Shown here piece by piece: positions 8,849-16,955 of a stretch of DNA of 64,000 bases (position 1 is the first letter of the stretch; every line of letters starts with the position of its first letter). A program made the translations under genes and the position numbers. The notes under the pieces are model-generated. The model worked only from the letters and a program-made list of their open reading frames with translations. It was not told the origin of the DNA and searched no databases. Origin of the DNA: Nitrospirota bacterium (GTDB lineage Bacteria; Nitrospirota; Thermodesulfovibrionia; Thermodesulfovibrionales; Dissulfurispiraceae); contig JBFMHE010000003.1 in assembly GCA_040752355.1 (NCBI GenBank), positions 62,001 through 126,000 of the forward strand, given 5' to 3'.

Positions 8849-9647
8849 TTCTCGCAAAAGTGAGTTTGTTTGCATATACAAGGGGGAGGATATTTATCTC
8901 AGGAAACTGAACATCGCCAATTTCGCCCTGAAGTGGTTTAGATGCGCAAAGTGCGGCGTTTACTTTAGTCAGCAATATAAGAATATCGAGAAGGTATATG
9001 ATAATGAGCTTCTCTACGACGCTCAGTTTGATAAAGAGAGTATAAGGATCAGATACGAGAAGATAATGAGTCTTGATGAGAGAAAATCGGATAATGCGTT
9101 GCGAGTAAAGCGCGTAAAGAGCTTTCATTCCGCATACGTGGAGAGCGGCGTGAGGGGGAGAAAACCCTTCAATGTTCTTGATATCGGAGCGGGCATGGGA
9201 GTTTTTTTGGCAAAGTTTCTCGATAGCGACTATAAAGGGTATGCATTGGAAGTCAACAGGGTAGCTGCACAGCATATACGTGAGGAGCTGCGGATTCCGG
9301 TTTATAGGGATTACGTCCAGAATTTGAAGACGGGCCAAAAGTTTGATTTGATCACCATGAACAAGGTTCTTGAGCATATAAAGCGGCCTATTGATGTTCT
9401 GAGGTCGATTCAAACGGTGTTGCATAGGAACGGCATTATTTATCTTGAGCTTCCTGATACGAGAGGTTATGAACTGGACGGCGCAGCGTGCGATGGATTT
9501 TCGTCCGGCCACTATATGGTATATAATCCGCAATCGGTGCTGTATCTTCTGGATCAAGCCGGATTCGACATTTTACATTTAAATCGGGTATGTGAGCCAA
9601 GTGGTAAAAAGACCATCTATTCGTTTGCAAGGAGAAAACTCTCATGA
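8829..9647 (+). CDS. SAM-dependent methyltransferase with N-terminal zinc-binding knuckles
   Basis: A 272-residue class I methyltransferase. Cys pairs C3/C6 (RCLLC) and C39/C42 (RCAKC) form a probable zinc ribbon, as in many sugar C-methyltransferases. The SAM loop is VLDIGAGMGVFLAKF, followed by acidic motif II and FDLITMNKVLEHI. The family usually acts on TDP- or CDP-activated sugars in deoxysugar pathways. Both ends overlap their neighbours (20 nt and 4 nt), so it is fully embedded in the operon. The methylated substrate is unknown. Confidence 0.83.
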   Translation: MRCLLCNSRKSEFVCIYKGEDIYLRKLNIANFALKWFRCAKCGVYFSQQYKNIEKVYDNELLYDAQFDKESIRIRYEKIMSLDERKSDNALRVKRVKSFHSAYVESGVRGRKPFNVLDIGAGMGVFLAKFLDSDYKGYALEVNRVAAQHIREELRIPVYRDYVQNLKTGQKFDLITMNKVLEHIKRPIDVLRSIQTVLHRNGIIYLELPDTRGYELDGAACDGFSSGHYMVYNPQSVLYLLDQAGFDILHLNRVCEPSGKKTIYSFARRKLS

Positions 9648-10801
9648 AATACTGCAAGAGTTGCATTTTGCCTGATACGAGACCTGGTATTGAGCTGAAC
9701 AGTGAGGGGATCTGCACCGCCTGCATCGGTGCGCGGGAAAAGAAAGAGATTATTGATTGGAAGAAAAGAGAAGCTGATCTGAAGGAAGTTCTTGAGGCAT
9801 ATAAGAGTAAAGGCGGAGGATACGACTGTATTATTCCGGTGAGCGGAGGAAAAGACAGCACATGGCAGGTTTATACGCTCAAGGAAAAATATGGGTTAAA
9901 GCCCCTCTGCTTGACATACCGTTGCAAATATCGCACGAAGCTGGGACAGGAAAACCTTGAGAATATGATCGATATCGGGGTTGACCATATGGATTTTACC
10001 ATCAATCCCTCAGTCGAAAAGAAGTTCATGCTGAAGAGCTTGGAACAGAACGGCTCGGTCTCTCTAGTCGAGCATATGGCGATCTGGGCAATAACGCTCA
10101 GGATGGCAGTAAAGCTCGGCATAAAGCTTGTTATATGGGGTGAGAACCCGGGGCTTGAGTACGGCGGAGGAAAAGAAGACAGAGAGAACCCCTATTTGAA
10201 CTATGATTGGATAAGGAAGTATGGCGTCACGAATGGAACCTTTGCACATGATTGGGCAGACGAGGATCTTACCCTTGAGGAACTCTATCCTTTCACTCTT
10301 CCCTCGGAGGAAGAGCTTGCAGCATCGAAAATACAGTCTATTTTTCTCGGATGGTATCTGAAATGGGACCCGCTTGAGGTTGCAAACTTTTCCAGATCCA
10401 TCGGATTTAAGTGGGCAGAAAAACCAGTATTGGGCTATTATCCCTTTGCGGATTTGGATTGTGACTTCATAGTGACCCATCATTTCTTTAAATGGTATAA
10501 ATTCGGTATTACGCGATTATGGGATAATCTGGCTATAGAAATAAGAAACAAACGGCTCACCAGAGAGGACGCAATCAAGTATATCAGAGAGAACCAGGAA
10601 GCTATTCCTACACGCCAGATCAGGAATCTCTGCACGTTTTTAGAGATACCGGAAGAGAGGTTTTGGGGAATCGTTGAGAGTCACAGAAATCATACAATAT
10701 GGAAGCAGGATGCATATCGGCAGTGGTACATACCAGAATTTAAAAATGAATTTGGATTTTGGCTGGACAACTATACGCAGAGAGGAGATTGTGATGAGTG
10801 A
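9644..10801 (+). CDS. N-acetyl sugar amidotransferase (WbuX/PseA/WbpG family)
   Basis: A 385-residue PP-loop ATPase. The N-terminal zinc ribbon uses C4, C7, C24 and C27 (YCKSC, CTAC). The PP-loop is SGGKDS at residues 67-72. GENPGLEYGG and the C-terminal tryptophan-rich part match the family that converts an acetamido group of an amino sugar into an acetamidino group (WbpG in P. aeruginosa, PseA in Campylobacter). WbpG-type enzymes commonly receive ammonia from HisH/HisF homologues, and neither gene is in this window. It sits between two methyltransferase genes with 4-8 nt overlaps, close to asparagine synthetases that could supply ammonia, although that link is only inferred. Confidence 0.9.
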   Translation: MKYCKSCILPDTRPGIELNSEGICTACIGAREKKEIIDWKKREADLKEVLEAYKSKGGGYDCIIPVSGGKDSTWQVYTLKEKYGLKPLCLTYRCKYRTKLGQENLENMIDIGVDHMDFTINPSVEKKFMLKSLEQNGSVSLVEHMAIWAITLRMAVKLGIKLVIWGENPGLEYGGGKEDRENPYLNYDWIRKYGVTNGTFAHDWADEDLTLEELYPFTLPSEEELAASKIQSIFLGWYLKWDPLEVANFSRSIGFKWAEKPVLGYYPFADLDCDFIVTHHFFKWYKFGITRLWDNLAIEIRNKRLTREDAIKYIRENQEAIPTRQIRNLCTFLEIPEERFWGIVESHRNHTIWKQDAYRQWYIPEFKNEFGFWLDNYTQRGDCDE

Positions 10802-11477
10802 GCTGGCAAATAAGGAGTATTACGATAGAGCATACGAAAAAGGGTATGGCATCATGTTCCCTGAGAGCCCTGTCATCCGCTGGTATGAGCGGGTGCTGAA
10901 ATATGAATTGGGAATTGATGGCAGTGATGGAAAGGTGATGCTTGACTTTGGCTGTGGCAATGGTACCCACTCATTGTTTTTTAGAAGCAAGGGGTTTGCG
11001 GTCTATGGTTCCGATATCGATGAAAGGGCAGTTGAACTGGCGAAGACCAGGATGAGGGATATAGAAAATCACTTTTATACGATGAGGGTGCTTGAGGATA
11101 TAAGAGATGTCTTCAAAACTAAATTTGATGTAATTTTAGCAAATCAGGTTTTGTATTACCTCGATAGCAGAAATCTCGAAACGACACTGCAGATGTTTGA
11201 TAGTATGTTAAACAAAAATGGAATAGTTTTCTTTTCCATGGTGAGCACAAAGCATTACCTCAATAATCATGTGGTGGAGACACGGGAGGACGGCTTCAGC
11301 CTGGTCAGACTTAAAGGCAGACTGGAAGGCGAGCTGCTTGTAAATTTCACGAAAGACTTGGATCACTTGAAGCAGAAATTCGCCGTTTTTGAGCCGCTTT
11401 ATCTGGGGCATTATGATTATTGCATGTTGGAGGGCGATTCTCGCCATCATTTTGCATTTACCGGGCGGAAGAGATGA
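10794..11477 (+). CDS. Class I SAM-dependent methyltransferase
   Basis: A 227-residue methyltransferase. The start at 10794 has AGGAG about 7 nt upstream and overlaps the previous gene by 8 nt; the longer frame from 10674 would lie inside that gene. The SAM loop is VMLDFGCGNGTHSLFF, with YGSDIDERAV as motif II. It probably methylates a sugar or nucleotide sugar from this operon. The stop overlaps the ATG of the small unknown protein (ATGA), so the two are coupled in translation. Confidence 0.83.
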   Translation: MSELANKEYYDRAYEKGYGIMFPESPVIRWYERVLKYELGIDGSDGKVMLDFGCGNGTHSLFFRSKGFAVYGSDIDERAVELAKTRMRDIENHFYTMRVLEDIRDVFKTKFDVILANQVLYYLDSRNLETTLQMFDSMLNKNGIVFFSMVSTKHYLNNHVVETREDGFSLVRLKGRLEGELLVNFTKDLDHLKQKFAVFEPLYLGHYDYCMLEGDSRHHFAFTGRKR

Positions 11478-11818
11478 AATTGGACCTGAAAGAGACTCCT
11501 CGATGTTTTGAAGTGAAAGGATTCAAAGTAAAGGATTACGGAAAGCTCTATCTCGAAGACGGGGAAATGGTCTCCTTTGTTACAAAAGGCAACAGGGAGT
11601 GTGACTTTACTGCGAAAGACTGGGGGTTCTATCTTGGCCCCTCATTAAACAGTCGATTGAAAAGAGAGGGATTTAAAGTGGCTCTCGTCATAAATGAAAG
11701 TAATCAACTCTATGTGCATGCTGTAGAGAAAGATAAGATTCCTGAGTACAGGAGTTACTTAAAAACAAATCAGGACTTAAGAATTCTCTGTTGGCTCGAT
11801 GAATGGATGATTGATTAA
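11474..11818 (+). CDS. Small protein of unknown function, paralogue A (paired with asparagine synthetase 2)
   Basis: A 114-residue protein I do not recognise. It is clearly related to the 119-residue product at 13696. Both have an R-x-F start, KD-x-G, an LE-x2-E beta segment, a strongly conserved WGFYLG-x-S-x-N block, RL-x2-x-GFK-x-ALV, a LY-x-x-VE strand, and a final CWLDEW. There is no signal peptide or membrane helix, so it is probably cytoplasmic, with alternating strands. It starts inside the stop of the methyltransferase gene and ends on the A of the ATG of the next asparagine synthetase. This tight pairing, repeated with the second copy, suggests an accessory, carrier or docking subunit of the synthetases. 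The start at 11474 is preferred over 11420, which overlaps more. Confidence 0.75.
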   Translation: MKLDLKETPRCFEVKGFKVKDYGKLYLEDGEMVSFVTKGNRECDFTAKDWGFYLGPSLNSRLKREGFKVALVINESNQLYVHAVEKDKIPEYRSYLKTNQDLRILCWLDEWMID

Positions 11819-13683
11819 TGTGTGGGATTTGCGGATTTATAGCAGAGGGCAACCTTTCCTTCGACCATATCCTGCAGGATATGTCAGAATCCATGAAGCA
11901 TAGAGGCCCCGACGATCAGGGTATTTTTATTGATACCCTCAGGAATAAAACCATAGGACTGGCACACCAGAGGCTAAGCATAATAGATCTGAGCAGAAAA
12001 TCCCGACAGCCAATGCTGGACGATGCGGGAGAGGTTGCTCTGATTTTTAACGGAGAGATCTATAACTATATCGAGTTGCGTACAGAGCTTCAACGAAAGG
12101 GCTACGACTTCATTTCCACCGGTGACAGCGAAGTCATTCTTTGCGCATACAAGGAATGGGGAGTAGGGGCCTTTAAGCGATTCAATGGTATGTGGGCGAT
12201 TGCCCTGCTTGACAGGAAAAGGCAAAAGCTCATTCTCTCGAGGGATAGATTCGGGAAGAAGCCGCTCTACTACTACAAGAACGGCACGGATTTTATATTT
12301 GCGTCAGAGATCAAGGCTCTCTTCCGTTACCCGAAGGTTCCCCGAGAGCCTAATTATGAAAAGGTATACCGATATATAACCAAGAGCTATCGCTATGTGG
12401 ACATTGACGATTACTCTTTTTTCAAGGGGATAACACAGGTCCCCAAGGGCTCTCTGATGACAGTAGATATGAATCAGAGAAGCTCCATCAGGAAATACTG
12501 GAGCCTCAACACAGCGGTAAACGAGAATATTACCGAGGATGATGCTGTGGAAGGATTTCGGGAGCTTTTCATTGATGCGGTTAAAATCAGATTGCGCAGT
12601 GATGTAAAGGTCGGCGTCATGTTGAGCGGAGGAATGGATTCCACATCAATAGCTTCTACGGCGGCAAAGTTGTTAAACGGGAATGTGGAGGCTTTTTCGG
12701 GAATATCAAAGGAAACTATCTCCAAGTTTGATGAAAGCGAATATATAAATGCGGTTGTGGAAGATACAAAGATTCATCATCATTATGTAAGACCTGATAT
12801 CCCTAGCTTTTTTGAGACACTGGACGAGATGCTGTCATTTCACGACGAACCGATCTGCACTGATACCTGGTATATGATGTATCTGATAAACAAGAAAATA
12901 AAGGAAAGCGGCTTCAAGGTGATTTTAAATGGACATGGAGGCGATGAAATACTCGCTGGATATTATCCCGGATTTTATCAAAATTTCTACGATTTATTCG
13001 AAGCGGGTCGAATTCAAGATCTTCTGGATGAAATACAGGCCTTCTCAAGCATTCACGGGAAAAACACTGATGAGATAGGAAAGTACATAGCTTTTATCGC
13101 ACAGACGAAGCAGGACAAGAGCCTTGAAATGAAGCGTTTTAAGGATTATAGGAATGTTGTCAACGAAGACATAAGAGAGAGATATGAGAAAAAGATCGTA
13201 TTCCGCTCTCCGTACGCGGATAATCTGAGCAACCGGCTTTATATCGAGCTTTTTTACGATGCCGTTCCCCCTCTGCTGAGGGCCGAGGATCGGACAACTA
13301 TGACCCATTCAATTGAGTCGCGCCTCCCTTTTCTTGATTACCGGCTGGCGGAGTTCTGCTTCTCCCTCCCCAATTCATTTAAAATTAGAAACGGAACGAA
13401 TAAATGGATTCTTAGAGAATCTATGAAAGGGATATTGACAGAAAAGGTAAGAGAGCGCAAGGATAAGCTTGGCTTTATTACTCCAGCTGACGAATGGTTC
13501 AGAGCAATGAGTAGCGATATCCGTGCTTTATTCAATTCCAACGCTTTCAAAGGTAGGGGACTGTTTGATATCAAGGAGATAAATAAAATGTTCGATGAGC
13601 ATCTTGGAAATACGGAAAATCATCAGATGCTTATTTGGCAGCTGCTTAATCTTGAACTTTGGTTTAAAAAATATTTTGAGTGA
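11818..13683 (+). CDS. Asparagine synthetase-like amidotransferase 2 (AsnB family)
   Basis: A 621-residue protein with a complete class II glutaminase (Cys2 in MCGICGF, HQRLSIID, FNGEIYN, GDSEV) and an ATP-dependent synthetase domain with PP-loop SGGMDS at 270-275 and GHGGDEILAGY. Its length is normal for AsnB. The first base of its ATG is the last base of the stop of small protein A, and small protein B follows after 12 nt. The C-terminal NHQMLIWQLLNLELW resembles that of synthetase 3 (14034), supporting duplication of a small-protein-plus-synthetase unit. The natural acceptor is more likely a sugar carboxylate than aspartate, judged only from context. Confidence 0.87.
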   Translation: MCGICGFIAEGNLSFDHILQDMSESMKHRGPDDQGIFIDTLRNKTIGLAHQRLSIIDLSRKSRQPMLDDAGEVALIFNGEIYNYIELRTELQRKGYDFISTGDSEVILCAYKEWGVGAFKRFNGMWAIALLDRKRQKLILSRDRFGKKPLYYYKNGTDFIFASEIKALFRYPKVPREPNYEKVYRYITKSYRYVDIDDYSFFKGITQVPKGSLMTVDMNQRSSIRKYWSLNTAVNENITEDDAVEGFRELFIDAVKIRLRSDVKVGVMLSGGMDSTSIASTAAKLLNGNVEAFSGISKETISKFDESEYINAVVEDTKIHHHYVRPDIPSFFETLDEMLSFHDEPICTDTWYMMYLINKKIKESGFKVILNGHGGDEILAGYYPGFYQNFYDLFEAGRIQDLLDEIQAFSSIHGKNTDEIGKYIAFIAQTKQDKSLEMKRFKDYRNVVNEDIRERYEKKIVFRSPYADNLSNRLYIELFYDAVPPLLRAEDRTTMTHSIESRLPFLDYRLAEFCFSLPNSFKIRNGTNKWILRESMKGILTEKVRERKDKLGFITPADEWFRAMSSDIRALFNSNAFKGRGLFDIKEINKMFDEHLGNTENHQMLIWQLLNLELWFKKYFE

Positions 13684-13695
13684 AGGAGAACACTC

Positions 13696-14055
13696 ATGAG
13701 GGCGGATTTTAGAGAGCAGCCGAGGGAATTCGTACCGCTCGAGGGGATTAACCTTAAGGATATGGGGAGCATCTTTCTGGAGCATAATGAACAGGTGACG
13801 TTTACTACTGCATCAAATAAAAACAATGATATCGTAAGGACAGAATGGGGTTTTTATCTCGGCAATTCGATTAATTGGAGGTTGAGAGAACAGGGATTCA
13901 AAACTGCTCTTGTCGTCAGTAGGGCAGGTAATGAGCCACGACTTTATATTAATTTGGTAGAGCAAGAGCGAATGAATGACTTTTTTGATTATTTGAAGCA
14001 CTATCATTCTGAACTCGTTTGCTGGCTTGACGAATGGTTTTTAACGCACCAATAG
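13696..14055 (+). CDS. Small protein of unknown function, paralogue B (paired with asparagine synthetase 3)
   Basis: A 119-residue paralogue of the product at 11474. It shares WGFYLG-x-S-I-N, RLREQGFK-x-ALV, a LY-x-NLVE strand and the terminal CWLDEW, with a few extra residues in loops. GGAGAA precedes the ATG. It shows no signal, membrane helix or known catalytic motif. The next gene begins 22 nt inside its 3' end. Conservation concentrates in a central Trp-Gly-Phe-Tyr block and an acidic/aromatic C-terminus, which suits a binding or scaffold role. I cannot name the function. Confidence 0.75.
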   Translation: MRADFREQPREFVPLEGINLKDMGSIFLEHNEQVTFTTASNKNNDIVRTEWGFYLGNSINWRLREQGFKTALVVSRAGNEPRLYINLVEQERMNDFFDYLKHYHSELVCWLDEWFLTHQ

Positions 14056-15815
14056 CAGATATATTTTTTTGCATTTCAAAAGAGGAAGTGCCCACTCAGG
14101 GCGATGTAATAGTCCGGCGGGAGAGGGGACGATATCTTTATTTGAAAGGAAATCATTTTGAAGACAAACAGTACATAGTGCTTCTCAATGGTGATCTTTA
14201 TGCCAGTGAGTTCAACGGAGCAACCGACATCGAAACACTCATACGGGGATACAAGAAGTGCGGTGACGACTTCCCGCACAAAATTGAAGGTGATTTTTCC
14301 TTTATCCTGTATGATAAGGCGAATGATGAGGTAATTGCAGGAAGAGATAAGTTTGGCGTCAAATCTCTTTTCTATTATAAAGATGAAATGATGCTCGCGC
14401 TATCGAGCACGACGGCATCACTTTTTGAATGCCTCCCCATCAAAAAAGAGCCTAACCTGAGCAAGAACATACTTTATGTGGGGAGTCATTATAGACATTT
14501 TGATGCGATTAGAGAAGACACCTTTTTTGAAAACATAAAGGCGATACGACAGGCCCATATAATTAAATGTAAAAACGGCAACCTGGCTGAACACCCCTAT
14601 TGGACAATAGAGCTGCTTAATCTGGAGGGGAAAACCCAGCACGAGTTGGGAGAAGAATACCTTTCCCTTCTGACAGAAAGCATTGAGAAGAGATTGTCGA
14701 AGAGCAATAACCCTGCCTTCATGGTGAGCTCCGGAATGGACTCCTCCAGCATTGCTGCATTATCATCCCGACTGAGAGGGGAGCGCGTACCCATATTCAC
14801 GACAGTTTTTCAAGAGACAACTGAATACAATGAGGCGGATGAAGTGGTGCCTGTCGTTACAAAGTTTGGCAAAGAATGGCATAGGGTCAGTGTCGAGCCT
14901 GAACGGCTTATACAGGATCTCAATGAGATTCTGAAGCTCGCCAATGAGCCTTTTTATACGGTTACCCAAATGATGCATTACTATTTAACTCGGGAGGTGA
15001 AAGCGAGGGGCTTCGATACGTTATTTGGAGGAATCGGAGGGGATGAGGCGAATTGCGGAGAAATTGAGGAGTACCTGTTCTTTTTTGCGGACCTTAAATA
15101 TGGAAATAATGAGGAACGCTTAAGAAAAGAGATTAACGGCTGGATAAAAAATCACTCCCATCCTCTCTATCCGAAGAGCTATGAAATAGCCCATGATTAT
15201 TTTGTTAAACACATTAATTTTAATCAGCCCGGCGTGAATTATTTAGATAAGGAGCGATTCGGCAAATATTTGGGAGTTTTTAGGAGAGACTTCTTAGAGG
15301 CGCATTTATGTGCGCCAATTCTTGACCATCCTTTTCCAAGCTACTTGCTGAATAAATTATATCAAGATCTTTATTATGAAATAATCCCTTGTGTGCTGAA
15401 GGCAGAGGAGTTCAATCTCAAGCGGTTTAAGGTACAGGGGAGAATGCCTTATCTGGACGGAATGGTTATGCAGTACGGCTTCTCCATACCGGTGGAGATG
15501 AAATATAGCGCTGGCGCCAATAAGGCAGTTTTACGTGCTGCCATGAAAGGGATACTACCGGATGAGACAATAGAGAATCTTCAGAAGAAGGGATGGAATG
15601 CCCCTTTTAATGAGTGGCTCAAAATTCATTTGAAAGAGTCAATAATGAAACTATTGGAGAATCCTTCAAAGCGGCAGCAGGCCATATATAATATTGAAGA
15701 TATCCGAGCCCTCTTTAGTGAGCATTTAAGAGGAACGGCTAACCATATGATGTTTTTCTGGCAATTCCTGAATTATGAGACATGGTATGGCATCCATTTT
15801 GGCGAGGATATCTGA
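14034..15815 (+). CDS. Asparagine synthetase-like protein 3, glutaminase nucleophile missing
   Basis: A 593-residue homologue of AsnB. The N-terminal domain keeps the Ntn-hydrolase fold landmarks in altered form (LLNGDLYASE for FNGEIYN, GATDIET for the Asp loop, IAGRDKFG). However, it starts MVFNAP and has no Cys after the Met. The nearest Cys is residue 13, and no start codon lies directly before it. The synthetase half keeps a PP-loop variant SSGMDS at 232-237 and GGIGGDE. Cys-less relatives include beta-lactam synthetase and lasso-peptide cyclases, which activate a carboxylate but do not use glutamine. It could use free ammonia, ammonia from synthetase 2, or another amine. It overlaps small protein B by 22 nt. 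Confidence 0.82.
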   Translation: MVFNAPIADIFFCISKEEVPTQGDVIVRRERGRYLYLKGNHFEDKQYIVLLNGDLYASEFNGATDIETLIRGYKKCGDDFPHKIEGDFSFILYDKANDEVIAGRDKFGVKSLFYYKDEMMLALSSTTASLFECLPIKKEPNLSKNILYVGSHYRHFDAIREDTFFENIKAIRQAHIIKCKNGNLAEHPYWTIELLNLEGKTQHELGEEYLSLLTESIEKRLSKSNNPAFMVSSGMDSSSIAALSSRLRGERVPIFTTVFQETTEYNEADEVVPVVTKFGKEWHRVSVEPERLIQDLNEILKLANEPFYTVTQMMHYYLTREVKARGFDTLFGGIGGDEANCGEIEEYLFFFADLKYGNNEERLRKEINGWIKNHSHPLYPKSYEIAHDYFVKHINFNQPGVNYLDKERFGKYLGVFRRDFLEAHLCAPILDHPFPSYLLNKLYQDLYYEIIPCVLKAEEFNLKRFKVQGRMPYLDGMVMQYGFSIPVEMKYSAGANKAVLRAAMKGILPDETIENLQKKGWNAPFNEWLKIHLKESIMKLLENPSKRQQAIYNIEDIRALFSEHLRGTANHMMFFWQFLNYETWYGIHFGEDI

Positions 15816-15839
15816 TACCTTGCGGGTAAGGACTTAAAA

Positions 15840-16955
15840 ATGAACATGAAAGAGAGCTCGATGCATCCCGGAGCTGTACAGGCAGCGGATCGTGTAACCT
15901 ACGTCATTGCTGAAATAGGCATTAATTATAACGGATTGCTGGAGAACTGCTACAAAATGATTGATGCTGCCGCTGAGGCCGGCTGCAACGCAGTAAAGTT
16001 TCAGTTTTTCAGAGCAAAGGATTTATATCCAAGAAGTGCTGGCGTGCTTGATTGGAAAGATCAGGAGAAAGAGTATTCGTACGATATTTATAAGGCAGTA
16101 GAAAGTTTTGAGCTGCCAGAAGAGTGGGTTGCCACGCTGATAACCTATTGCAGGGTCAGAACATTGGACGTCTTGTCGTCAGTATTTGATGCCGAGGGGC
16201 TCGACTTCCTGATGCAAAAAGGATTAAAGGGGATTAAGCTCGCCTCATATGTAGTGACGAATCTGCCACTCATAGAGCATTGCGCAAGGACAGGCATGCC
16301 TATTATTATGTCGACAGGGGGTGCCACTCTCGCTGAAATATCAGAAGCGGTTGACGTCGTGAGGAAATATCATGGAAATCTGTCACTGCTCCACTGCTCT
16401 ATACAATATCCAACGCCTCTTGATTGCTGCAATCTGGGAATCCTGAAGACATTGCAGTGCGCATTTCCTGGAATCCCGATTGGGTATTCTGATCATACTG
16501 CAGAAGTCTCCCGTGCTCCGGTGCAGGCCGTGTATCTCGGGGCTCAAATCATAGAGAAGCATATAACAATGAGTAAATCCATGGACGGTCCTGATCATTT
16601 TTTTGCGCTTGAGCCTCAAGAATTAAAGCGAATGGTAGCTGATATCAGGCAGGCGGAAGCGGACTATCGGAGAGGAAACGTTACTATCGATGAAACCCTT
16701 TACGGAAGCAGCGCGAGGATCGTATATCCTCACGAACGGTATCTGAGAGAGTTTGCTTTTATGCGGCTTTTCGCGCGAAGGAATATCAAGAAGGGTGAGA
16801 TAATAGCTGCTAACGATATAGCTATTCTCAGGCCGGGTAAGAAAAGACTTGGACTGGAACCGAAGTATTTTTACCTCTTTGAGGAGCACAGGGTAACGGC
16901 TAAAAAAGATATATCTTTTGAGGATCCTATTACCTGGGATGCTATTCTGGAGTGA
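15840..16955 (+). CDS. neuB: NeuB-like nonulosonic acid synthase, altered motif
   Basis: A 371-residue member of the sialic/legionaminic/pseudaminic acid synthase family, which condenses phosphoenolpyruvate with a 6-carbon amino sugar. It has the TIM barrel (IAEIGIN, VKFQFF, STGGATL, LLHCSIQYPTP, IGYSDHT, GPDHFFALEP) and a C-terminal SAF antifreeze-like domain (about 300-350). Metal-ligand His residues in LLHC and SDHT are kept. The usual N-H-N-G near the N-terminus reads N-Y-N-G (Tyr30), and the segment normally like ASxEITN reads ASYVVTN. These changes suggest an unusual substrate. The next gene overlaps by GTGA. Confidence 0.85.
   Translation: MNMKESSMHPGAVQAADRVTYVIAEIGINYNGLLENCYKMIDAAAEAGCNAVKFQFFRAKDLYPRSAGVLDWKDQEKEYSYDIYKAVESFELPEEWVATLITYCRVRTLDVLSSVFDAEGLDFLMQKGLKGIKLASYVVTNLPLIEHCARTGMPIIMSTGGATLAEISEAVDVVRKYHGNLSLLHCSIQYPTPLDCCNLGILKTLQCAFPGIPIGYSDHTAEVSRAPVQAVYLGAQIIEKHITMSKSMDGPDHFFALEPQELKRMVADIRQAEADYRRGNVTIDETLYGSSARIVYPHERYLREFAFMRLFARRNIKKGEIIAANDIAILRPGKKRLGLEPKYFYLFEEHRVTAKKDISFEDPITWDAILE

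Noticed and set aside
10674-10793. Longer N-terminus for the methyltransferase at 10794
   Set aside because: The extension lies inside the amidotransferase gene and does not resemble methyltransferases. The ATG at 10794 has its own AGGAG.
11474-15815. Lasso-peptide or beta-lactam biosynthesis cluster
   Set aside because: The Cys-less synthetase recalls these families, but there is no precursor peptide, RRE protein, transglutaminase-like protease or carboxyethylarginine synthase. The context is clearly sugar metabolism.
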